From contig QUIQ01000002.1 of assembly GCA_003480165.1 (NCBI GenBank), positions 136,328-200,327 of the forward strand: DNA of 64,000 nt, read 5' to 3'. The translations under genes were made by a program, and so were the position numbers. The notes under the pieces were generated by a model, which ran no database searches, was not told the origin of the DNA, and worked only from the letters and a program-made list of their open reading frames with translations. This document shows positions 57,680 to 64,000 of the stretch, one piece after another; the stretch's first letter is position 1; the number at the start of each line of letters is the position of its first letter. The stretch comes from Firmicutes bacterium AM41-11. Lineage in GTDB: Bacteria > Bacillota_I > Bacilli_A > Erysipelotrichales > Erysipelotrichaceae.

Positions 57680-58234
57680 ATGAGAACGATTTTTTATGTT
57701 GTAAGACATGGACAGACCCTATTTAATGTGAAGGGCATTATTCAAGGTTTTTCGGATTCGCCTTTAACGCAAGAAGGTTTGGAACAAGCGCAAAAGATGG
57801 CAGAAAAACTAAAAGCGGAAGATTTCTGCTTTGGGGCCAGCTCAACGAGTGAAAGAGCGCGGGATACTTTATTGACGATCGTACAAGATCGGTTTCCGGT
57901 GGCGTTTTATAAAGATTTAAAGGAAATTGGTTTTGGCAACTTAGAGGGGGATTCGATTACTAAGCTTTTAGATACCAAGCGTACCGATTGGACCGAATTT
58001 GGTGGCGAAACGTTCTCTCAAGCAGCTAGTCGCATGGAAAAGCGTTTGGTGGCATTGAGTGAAAAAGCCTCCAATCAAAAGGTTTTAGTTGTCAGTCATG
58101 GCTCGGTGATTCGTGAAGTCCTACATGATTTAGATGCATCTTATTATGATGTGATGCCGAACTGTTCCATGTGTAAAATTGCATGTGAAGATGGAAAATT
58201 GTCACTTTTATCTTTACCGGAGGTTTTAATATGA
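57680..58234 (+). CDS. Histidine phosphatase (phosphoglycerate-mutase-like)
   Basis: A 184-residue phosphatase: catalytic motif VVRHGQTLFN (about residues 6-15), STSERARDT, and second histidine in VVSHGS. Phosphohistidine enzymes of this size act on small phosphorylated metabolites; the target is not defined. The ATG at 57680 has only a weak ribosome site (AAAAGAA); the frame continues upstream but without signal. It overlaps the next paralogue by four bases. Confidence 0.85.
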   Translation: MRTIFYVVRHGQTLFNVKGIIQGFSDSPLTQEGLEQAQKMAEKLKAEDFCFGASSTSERARDTLLTIVQDRFPVAFYKDLKEIGFGNLEGDSITKLLDTKRTDWTEFGGETFSQAASRMEKRLVALSEKASNQKVLVVSHGSVIREVLHDLDASYYDVMPNCSMCKIACEDGKLSLLSLPEVLI

Positions 58235-58818
58235 AGACACAGTTCTATATCGCAAGACATGGGCAAACATTATTTAACGTAAAACACCTTTATCAAGGAT
58301 GGTGTGATTCACCCTTATTAGAAAAAGGTATCCAACAAGCCAAAGCATTGCATAATGGTTTAGCCAATATACCATTTGAAGTGGCTGTTAGTTCCACATC
58401 GGAACGCGCTATTGATACGATGAATTATGCTTTAGAAGGACGCGATGTGCCAAAGAAATGGGATAAAGGTTTAAAAGAAGTATATTTTGGTGAATATGAA
58501 GGAGATCCAGGTTCGATTCATCATGTCAGTGAAGACCAAAACTGGATTGGCTATGCGTTCTGTGGTGGCGAAGATCGTGACCAGGCTTACGAGCGTTTTA
58601 AGAAAACGTTAGAAAAGTATGCAGTTGGTGGCAATGTGTTGATTGTGACGCATGGAGCTGTCATTTCCCGTATGGTGCAACATTTAGACCCAGAAGAATG
58701 GAAACTAAGAAAGTATCCAGATCAACTTGTACCGAATTGTTCGGTAACACGTATTGATTATGAAGATGGAGAATTCACTTTGATTCACCATCCCGACACA
58801 TCTTACTTAGAAGACTAG
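58231..58818 (+). CDS. Histidine phosphatase, second of a pair
   Basis: A 195-residue paralogue of the preceding gene: YIARHGQTLFN, SSTSERAIDT and VTHGAVISRM. GGAGG lies in the preceding coding end. The two are clearly related but not near-identical, so the duplication is old. Substrate unknown. Confidence 0.87.
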   Translation: MKTQFYIARHGQTLFNVKHLYQGWCDSPLLEKGIQQAKALHNGLANIPFEVAVSSTSERAIDTMNYALEGRDVPKKWDKGLKEVYFGEYEGDPGSIHHVSEDQNWIGYAFCGGEDRDQAYERFKKTLEKYAVGGNVLIVTHGAVISRMVQHLDPEEWKLRKYPDQLVPNCSVTRIDYEDGEFTLIHHPDTSYLED

Positions 58819-58841
58819 AAGAGATTTTCTCTTCTTTTTTT
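58817..58841 (+). terminator. Terminator after the phosphatase pair
   Basis: AGAAGAGA (58817-58824), loop TTT, TCTCTTCT (58828-58835), then six T. Confidence 0.85.
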
Positions 58842-58872
58842 ATGGCATTCTGTGCTATAGTTAGTAACGCAT

Positions 58873-58915
58873 AAAAGATGTTTTGCTTCCCAACCATCTT
58901 TAAAAAAATAGGAGG
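58873..58915 (+). promoter_or_regulatory. preQ1-I riboswitch
   Basis: AAAGATG (58874-58880) pairs with CATCTTT (58895-58901) around TTTTGCTTCCCAAC, followed by an A-rich tail running into the GGAGG ribosome site (58911-58915). Short hairpin, C-rich loop and A-rich tail that folds back over the ribosome site are the plan of class I preQ1 switches. The gene behind it is a queuosine-precursor transporter type, which fits. Confidence 0.7.
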
Positions 58916-58923
58916 AATGAAAA

Positions 58924-59664
58924 ATGAATCGTTTAAAAAAGGAAGTTTTGGAAACGAAGGTATTATTACGTTCGATTCCCTCATTGACCATGACATTGTT
59001 TGTGGTTTCGGTCGTCACTATGAATTTGTTGGCGAACAAGAGCATTAGCTTACCCATTTCGTGTTTAGCTTTGGATTGTGGAATTTTTGTTTCATGGCTC
59101 TCGTTTTTGAGCATGGATATGATCACAAAGTACTTTGGACCGAAAGCGGCTACGCAGGCTTCAATTGTCGCAGTGCTGGTGAATTTGTTGATGTGTGTGA
59201 TCTTCTTTATTGTGAAGCTGGTTCCTGGCGTTTGGTCTGCATCGTATGTTGATGGAGCGCAAACGGTTATCAATCAGGCTTTGGATGGAACCTTTGGGGG
59301 AACTTGGTATGTTTTATTAGGAAGCACTATTGCATTCTTAGTTTCTTCGCTTGTCAACAATTACAGCAATTACCTTTTAGGCAAGAAAACGAAAAATGAT
59401 GTAGGGTTTAAAGCGTATGCCTTTCGTTCGTATGTTTCTACCGCAATTGGTCAATTCTGTGATAACTTTGTCTTTGCGCTGATTGTCAGTCACCAGTTTT
59501 TTGGCTGGACTATGGTGCAATGCGTGATGTGTTCTTTTACCGGAATGATTGTGGAAACCTTATGTGAAGTTCTCTTCTCATATCCTGGATATAAGATTAT
59601 CGAAGGATGGAAAAAAGATCACATAGGAACCGCATATTTAACCTATAAAAAGCAAAATGGATAG
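58924..59664 (+). CDS. VUT-family queuosine-precursor transporter
   Basis: A 246-residue membrane protein of the YhhQ/VUT (DUF165) family with six helices: MDMITKYFGPKAATQA, YSNYLLGKKTKND and FCDNFVFALI are family segments. Members import preQ0 or preQ1 for queuosine in tRNA. The preQ1-type riboswitch upstream supports this role. ATG at 58924 is nine bases after GGAGG. Confidence 0.9.
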   Translation: MNRLKKEVLETKVLLRSIPSLTMTLFVVSVVTMNLLANKSISLPISCLALDCGIFVSWLSFLSMDMITKYFGPKAATQASIVAVLVNLLMCVIFFIVKLVPGVWSASYVDGAQTVINQALDGTFGGTWYVLLGSTIAFLVSSLVNNYSNYLLGKKTKNDVGFKAYAFRSYVSTAIGQFCDNFVFALIVSHQFFGWTMVQCVMCSFTGMIVETLCEVLFSYPGYKIIEGWKKDHIGTAYLTYKKQNG

Positions 59665-59685
59665 TCGCAAGATTATCCATTTTTT
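59654..59685 (+). terminator. Terminator after the VUT gene
   Basis: AAAATGGATA (59654-59663) pairs with TATCCATTTT (59674-59683), then TT. The stem starts in the coding end. Confidence 0.75.
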
Positions 59686-59690
59686 CGTGG

Positions 59691-59696
59691 TATAAT
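59691..59696 (+). promoter_or_regulatory. -10 element TATAAT, seven bases before a start codon
   Basis: Perfect TATAAT. The best start codon of the next gene (ATG 59704) would be about the transcription start, so the mRNA would be leaderless. No good -35 is seen. Confidence 0.5.
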
Positions 59697-59703
59697 GCTA
59701 GTC

Positions 59704-60438
59704 ATGAAGACAATAGCGTTTCTGAATCTATCTAACCCTTGTAAAAAAGAACGGGTTGAACCTACCATTGCCCAATGGAAAGCTTTAGGCTATACCATTC
59801 AGGTGAGTCCTTATCTCTATCAGGAAAGTACTCCAGAACAAAGAGCATCTGTTTTTAATGCGTTTGTCCAGGCAAATATCCCTTTTATCTTTGATGTATC
59901 GGGTGGAGATCTGGCCAATCAAACACTGCCTTATTTAGATTTCAACGCGTATCAAAAAAGTACTTCTTGTTTCCATGCATACAGCGATTGTACTTGTGTT
60001 TTAAATGTACTAGCTCCCTTGCGCCCTTGTGTCTTATTTCAAATTGCGCAAAACACCAATGTGGAAGCTATCGATGCCTATTTACGCCAAGAAGATACCT
60101 CTTTGATTTGTCGCAAAGGCGTAGGGGGAAATATTCGCTGTTTCTTAAAACTGGCTGGGACTAAGTATTTTCCGGATGTAAAGGGACAAGATTTATTTTT
60201 GGAAAGTCATTCGGGCAATGCCTATCGGATTGCTTCCTATTTGGCGCAACTAGAACAGATGGGTGTCTTTGATCAGATTGCATCGCTGACGTTTGGACAG
60301 TTTACTGAACTTAAGCAACTGCATCAAATGGATGTATTGGTTAAGAAGGCAGAAGCTTTATCGATTCCTTGTTTTTTTACTGATGAGATTGGCCACAGCA
60401 AGGATTCGAAAGCCCTTCTTTTGGAGTATCGAAAATGA
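59704..60438 (+). CDS. LD-carboxypeptidase/MccF-like protein (peptidase family S66)
   Basis: A 244-residue protein with features of the S66 serine peptidases: the segment IFDVSGGDLANQTLPYLD has the place of the nucleophile elbow, and LESHSGNAYRIASYLAQLEQMGVFDQI with a later DEIGHS supply the usual Glu and His positions. S66 members cleave murein tetrapeptides or inactivate microcin C. Somewhat short, and the nucleophile region is not standard, so activity is uncertain. No ribosome site; start at 59704 gives a leaderless message. Confidence 0.65.
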   Translation: MKTIAFLNLSNPCKKERVEPTIAQWKALGYTIQVSPYLYQESTPEQRASVFNAFVQANIPFIFDVSGGDLANQTLPYLDFNAYQKSTSCFHAYSDCTCVLNVLAPLRPCVLFQIAQNTNVEAIDAYLRQEDTSLICRKGVGGNIRCFLKLAGTKYFPDVKGQDLFLESHSGNAYRIASYLAQLEQMGVFDQIASLTFGQFTELKQLHQMDVLVKKAEALSIPCFFTDEIGHSKDSKALLLEYRK

Positions 60439-61121
60439 AAGATCTAGGCTTTTTATTCTTATATAGCTTATTTTATAATTTGGCCTATTTATGGCTCTCT
60501 TCCCATGTGACACAGAGCTTGTTTTATATCGTGTTTCTTGTGGCAATTGGCTTGATTTATGCCGTACTTTTTTATCGCTGGGTATTGCGTATTTGGAATA
60601 AGGTACATCCGGTTACCTTACAAGAAGGCTTGATTGTCATGGGTTTGCAGGCAACCTTTATGTTTATTGTTTCATGGGGCTTACGCCAATTAGCTTTATT
60701 AAAAATTAATGTGTTAGTCTTGCAGGGAATTAGTGCATGTATTTATTTTTTATGGTTACCTGTACTAATGAGTGTATATTATGGATTAGCTTGTAGAAAA
60801 TGGACCAAAAAGATCTTTGATGGGAAAAGTTTTCTTTGTGGAATGGTCTTTATGGGACTTCTTTTAGGCTGTGATACTTTATGCAAAGGGGTTTTTACGC
60901 TTGGTTCTTTTTATAATTTGTGTTCTTCTTTGGCCTATTGTTTTAATCCCTGGTTTGACTGGTTGATGTCATGGAGCATTGGACTTATCTTTCATCAAGG
61001 TATGGGAAAAATACTGGTATCGAGTTTTCTATATCTTGTCTTAGGTTTCTTCTATGCGTTTTTACTACGCTTTTATGCATTGTTGATACAAAAAAGAGGG
61101 CAGAAAAATGGAATTGAATAA
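60435..61121 (+). CDS. Multi-pass membrane protein, possible CPBP-like
   Basis: A 228-residue protein with about seven hydrophobic helices. The early part (LFLYSLFYNLAYLWLSSHVTQSLFYIVF) and WDW-like FNPWFDWLMSW suggest a CPBP/Abi-type membrane protein, but the catalytic EExxxR motif is absent. Start overlaps the previous stop by four bases, and its end overlaps recG by 14 bases. No firm function. Confidence 0.55.
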   Translation: MKDLGFLFLYSLFYNLAYLWLSSHVTQSLFYIVFLVAIGLIYAVLFYRWVLRIWNKVHPVTLQEGLIVMGLQATFMFIVSWGLRQLALLKINVLVLQGISACIYFLWLPVLMSVYYGLACRKWTKKIFDGKSFLCGMVFMGLLLGCDTLCKGVFTLGSFYNLCSSLAYCFNPWFDWLMSWSIGLIFHQGMGKILVSSFLYLVLGFFYAFLLRFYALLIQKRGQKNGIE

Positions 61122-63087
61122 GTTAAAGATCACTGCTCGCCGTTTAGGGTATTTAGAGAAGATGGGGATTGATTCTATCGAATCTTTGTTGACGACCTAT
61201 CCGAGTCGTTATCAAACGATTGAAGTCGTTCCTTTTTCGCAATGGGAGCTCAATCAATCGGTTTGTTTTGAGGGTTTGATTTGTCAGTCGGGCCGTGTCT
61301 TTCGTTTTGGCAGAAATCGTTCATTCACAAAGTTTACGGTTTTGAGCTGGAATGAAGAACTTGAAATCACTTTGTATAATCGCCCCTGGGCGTCTCAGTT
61401 TTCTTCGGGGAAAACGATTACGCTTTTTGGGGTCTATAAAGGACAGAATAAGGTTGTGGTCTCCAGCTATAATTTTCATCCTTTACAAGAACAGCTTGGC
61501 ATTTCTCCTGTCTATTCTTTACCGAAGGGTTTGCGTCAAAAAGAGTTTCAAGATCTTTTAAAAAAGGCATTACCTTATGTAGATGAATTGGAAGATATTA
61601 CCCCAGAGCGTTATCGTAAAGCGTATCGCTTATTATCTCATCGTCAAGCTTTGACCTGGATTCATTTTCCACAATCCGAAAAAGCGATTCAGCTTGCCTT
61701 GCGTACGTTAAAATATGAAGAGTTTTTAGCGTTTCAATGTGTGATGCAGACAACGTGTCATCAAGAGATGGCCACGCAGAAAAATCCAAAAATCTTTGAT
61801 CAGAAACAAATTGATGCGTGGGTAGAAAGTTTACCGTATACCTTAACCATAGACCAACAAAGTGCCATTGATGTGGCTTTAGAAGATATGCATTCTTCGA
61901 AAACGATGTTTCGTTTGGTGCAAGGTGATGTGGGTTGTGGAAAAACGGTGGTTGCCCAGGCTTGTTTATATGCGTGTTTTTTATCTGGTCAGCAGGCGGC
62001 TTTTCTGGCGCCTACGGAAATCCTGGCGCGCCAGCATTATGAAAAATGTAAAGCGATGGACATGGATGTGCACTTATATGTATCCAGCTTACCTGGGAAA
62101 GAAAAAGAAGCGATTCGTGATGGCATGAAATCAGGGAAGATGCAAGTATTTGTCGGAACCCATGCCTTGTTCCAAGAAGCGGTGGAGTTTCAAAACCTGG
62201 GTTTGGTGATTGCCGATGAACAACAACGTTTTGGGGTACGCCAAAGGCGTTCTTTACTAGAAAAAGGGGAAAATGTCGATTTTATGATGATGTCTGCTAC
62301 CCCGATTCCAAGAACCTATGCCCACTTTATCTATGGGGATATGGATATTACCAACATTAAAACGATGCCACCGCAAAGAAAACCGGTGGAAACTCACTAC
62401 GTTCCGGGTTCGAGCATGAAGCCGGTATTAAAAGATGTATTGGATGTCTTAGAACAAGGCCACCAGTGTTATGTGGTTTGTGCGGCCATTGATGATAATC
62501 CTGAAATGTCAATTCGTTCGGTTCGTTCGATTTATGAAGGCATGAAAAAGACTTTGAAGGATTGGAAGGTCGGTTTACTCCATGGTCAGTTGACAAGTGA
62601 AGAAAAAGAAGCAACGATGCAGAAGTTTGCCCGCCATGAGTTGGATATTTTGGTCAGTACAACGGTTATTGAAGTAGGTATTGATGTGCCAAACGCTACC
62701 TTTATGGTGATTTATGATGCGCACCGTTTTGGCTTAAGTACCTTGCACCAATTGCGAGGTCGAGTAGCCCGTTCGAAAGAACAAGGCATATGTATTCTCT
62801 TATCGGATACCAAAGATCCACAGGCCATTGAGCGCTTAAAGAAGATGGAAGAATTGAAAGATGGTTTTACGATTAGCGATTATGACTTGCAGATACGAGG
62901 ACCAGGTGACTTCTTAGGGGTTCGTCAAAGCGGTTTACCGAATTTTATTTTAGGTGATTTGCAGAAAGATAAAGCCATGATGGAAGTCTGTGTAAAAGAT
63001 GCCAAAGAAATTTTGGCCCGCCAAGAAGATAAAGCTATGTTACAATTTATCCAAGCATCAATTGCGAAAGCAGAATATTTCGATTAG
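61108..63087 (+). CDS. recG: ATP-dependent DNA helicase RecG
   Basis: Branch-migrating helicase for stalled forks and recombination intermediates. The 659 residues have an N-terminal wedge (OB-like) domain and the helicase core: VQGDVGCGKTVVA (Walker A), IADEQQRFGVRQR (DEAD-like), SATPIPRT, and the C-terminal helicase block QLRGRVARS. Overlaps the preceding membrane gene by 14 bases. Full length. Confidence 0.97.
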   Translation: MELNKLKITARRLGYLEKMGIDSIESLLTTYPSRYQTIEVVPFSQWELNQSVCFEGLICQSGRVFRFGRNRSFTKFTVLSWNEELEITLYNRPWASQFSSGKTITLFGVYKGQNKVVVSSYNFHPLQEQLGISPVYSLPKGLRQKEFQDLLKKALPYVDELEDITPERYRKAYRLLSHRQALTWIHFPQSEKAIQLALRTLKYEEFLAFQCVMQTTCHQEMATQKNPKIFDQKQIDAWVESLPYTLTIDQQSAIDVALEDMHSSKTMFRLVQGDVGCGKTVVAQACLYACFLSGQQAAFLAPTEILARQHYEKCKAMDMDVHLYVSSLPGKEKEAIRDGMKSGKMQVFVGTHALFQEAVEFQNLGLVIADEQQRFGVRQRRSLLEKGENVDFMMMSATPIPRTYAHFIYGDMDITNIKTMPPQRKPVETHYVPGSSMKPVLKDVLDVLEQGHQCYVVCAAIDDNPEMSIRSVRSIYEGMKKTLKDWKVGLLHGQLTSEEKEATMQKFARHELDILVSTTVIEVGIDVPNATFMVIYDAHRFGLSTLHQLRGRVARSKEQGICILLSDTKDPQAIERLKKMEELKDGFTISDYDLQIRGPGDFLGVRQSGLPNFILGDLQKDKAMMEVCVKDAKEILARQEDKAMLQFIQASIAKAEYFD

Positions 63088-63097
63088 AGGTTTTAGG

Positions 63098-63898
63098 ATG
63101 AGTGAACGGTTAAAGAGTAAATTATGCTATTTTCTATCCTTAACAATCATGATATCTATTTTATTAGGTGCAACCTATTTAGGGTTTATGCAGAAGTTGG
63201 ATATCAATATTATGAAGAATATGGAACTAGTCTATTCTGGAGAAAATGGGAATGCAACCTTACGGGTACGTAATTCCAGTAAAGCAATCGATCAAAGAGT
63301 AGATGCTTTGATTGATACGGTAAAATACCAAGCGAGTCCCAATAGTGGACTTTCCAATGGAGATACAGTTCATATTGTAGCCAGTTATGATAAGGAAGTA
63401 GCGAAACAATATAAATTTCGAATAAAAGAAACCAGTAAAGATATTACGGTAGAAGGTTTGCCAAGCCAATATCCAAATTTGGCAGCCATCAATACGGATT
63501 ACTTAGAAGCTATTGAATATGCCGCCAATGACTATATTCAAGATCATCGAACTTCAATTTATCAAGTAGAAGTAGATGAGAATGAGAAGCATCCGCATTT
63601 AAATGAGAAAACAGTGATGTATAAGGCATTTATGAAGTCAAAGGAAAGTGGAATCAGTGATCGTGTTTTAGAAATTGTCCGATTGAATTATGAAAATGTA
63701 ACTTTATATTATATGGTCATTGTTCCAGATATCAATGATTCTAATGAAGTAGTGAAACAAGATGTCTATGGTCAAAAGGCAACTATGACCAATGAAGAAA
63801 TTGAAAATCAATCTTTTAAAGAATATGTTGCACGAATCTTTGGGGATAAATATACCATCGAAGATATGGCAAATAAAGAAGCTGATGCAAGTAAATAG
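63098..63898 (+). CDS. Membrane-anchored extracellular protein, paralogue of the zinc-ribbon protein at 39117
   Basis: A 266-residue protein with one N-terminal helix (about residues 10-31) and a large outside domain. SGLSNGDTVHIVASYDKEVAKQYKFRIKE matches the end of the split protein at 39928-40719 (DGLSNGNKVTITAKYSAETAKSLKIKV). No zinc ribbon is present here. Unknown function; the shared domain may bind a cell-wall or secreted ligand. AGAGG precedes the ATG, ten bases after recG. Confidence 0.7.
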   Translation: MSERLKSKLCYFLSLTIMISILLGATYLGFMQKLDINIMKNMELVYSGENGNATLRVRNSSKAIDQRVDALIDTVKYQASPNSGLSNGDTVHIVASYDKEVAKQYKFRIKETSKDITVEGLPSQYPNLAAINTDYLEAIEYAANDYIQDHRTSIYQVEVDENEKHPHLNEKTVMYKAFMKSKESGISDRVLEIVRLNYENVTLYYMVIVPDINDSNEVVKQDVYGQKATMTNEEIENQSFKEYVARIFGDKYTIEDMANKEADASK

Positions 63899-63914
63899 AG
63901 CTCAGCTTCTTTTT
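63877..63914 (+). terminator. Terminator at the end of the recG unit
   Basis: AGAAGCTG (63877-63884) pairs with CAGCTTCT (63903-63910), then TTTT. The stem begins within the last codons. Confidence 0.75.
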
Positions 63915-63926
63915 AGATCAACAAAA

Positions 63927-63946
63927 AAGGCCACAATAGTGGCCTT
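63927..63946 (-). terminator. Terminator for the - strand gene entering from the right
   Basis: AAGGCCAC (63927-63934), loop AATA, GTGGCCTT (63939-63946). Read on -, the stem is followed by six T. It closes the gene at 63953. Confidence 0.8.
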
Positions 63947-63952
63947 ATCCAT

Positions 63953-64000
63953 CTAATTCTTACTCAAAGCTGCAAGCTTCTCACGATAGAAATCGCGGTC
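63953..64000 (-). CDS. C-terminal end of an unidentified gene
   Basis: Fifteen codons and a TAG on - reading DRDFYREKLAALSKN, just ahead of a terminator on the same strand. The rest lies outside the window, so the product cannot be named. Confidence 0.5.
   Translation of the reverse strand, partial: DRDFYREKLAALSKN

Overview
The window looks like a chromosomal segment of a Bacillota bacterium, most likely of the Erysipelotrichales. This is an inference from the low-to-mid GC content, strong GGAGG-type ribosome sites, the Gram-positive pyrK/pyrD pair, riboswitch types and mannose-family PTS genes. No tRNA, rRNA or CRISPR array was seen.

Housekeeping block 1 (1-13.9 kb, all on +): the end of a pyrimidine operon (carB-pyrK-pyrD-pyrF-pyrE), a cytidylate-kinase-like gene, a cation exchanger behind a yybP-ykoY (manganese) riboswitch, rarA, the t6A/ribosome-modification set tsaE-tsaB-rimI-tsaD, a gamma-carbonic-anhydrase-like gene, a HAD phosphatase and guaA.

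Mosaic island (about 13.95-44.4 kb): it begins just after guaA, a gene known as an integration hot spot. It holds an IS1595-type element that has cut into a DUF3267 membrane metalloprotease-like gene; a two-glycine-leader lantibiotic precursor spoiled by one amber codon; a GC-richer lantibiotic immunity and sensing operon (LanFEG, NisI/SpaI-like lipoprotein, LanR/LanK) with NisR-type TCT-N8-TCT promoters at both ends; AbiE toxin-antitoxin wreckage; a TnpV gene; an AAA15 ATPase, a strongly folded 220-bp spacer, an unknown 308-residue protein and a DUF2188 protein; a mobilizable plasmid backbone (MobQ relaxase, oriT, DnaC-like, RepA with internal iterons, ParR-like/ParM); a VanY, sigma factor and ABC transporter cluster; a STAND NTPase with a nonsense codon; frameshifted zinc-ribbon membrane proteins; and an IS1634-type element. 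Broken genes are concentrated here, while the flanking housekeeping genes are intact, so the island is decaying.

Sugar block (44.5-51.7 kb): an RpiR regulator, then a Gfo/Idh/MocA dehydrogenase, mannose-family PTS IIB-IIC-IID-IIA, a small unknown protein and two HAD phosphatases. Repeated TGTAGTAA-type palindromes precede both the dehydrogenase and the HAD pair, suggesting one regulon for uptake and oxidation of an unidentified sugar.

Housekeeping block 2 (51.8-64 kb): a histidine kinase fused to an alien tail on -, a TPP-riboswitch thiamine salvage operon (thiW-thiM-thiE), a glycyl-radical-enzyme activase, a YeiH-family exporter, two histidine phosphatases, a preQ1-riboswitch VUT transporter, an S66-like peptidase, a membrane protein, recG, and an intact paralogue of the frameshifted zinc-ribbon protein.
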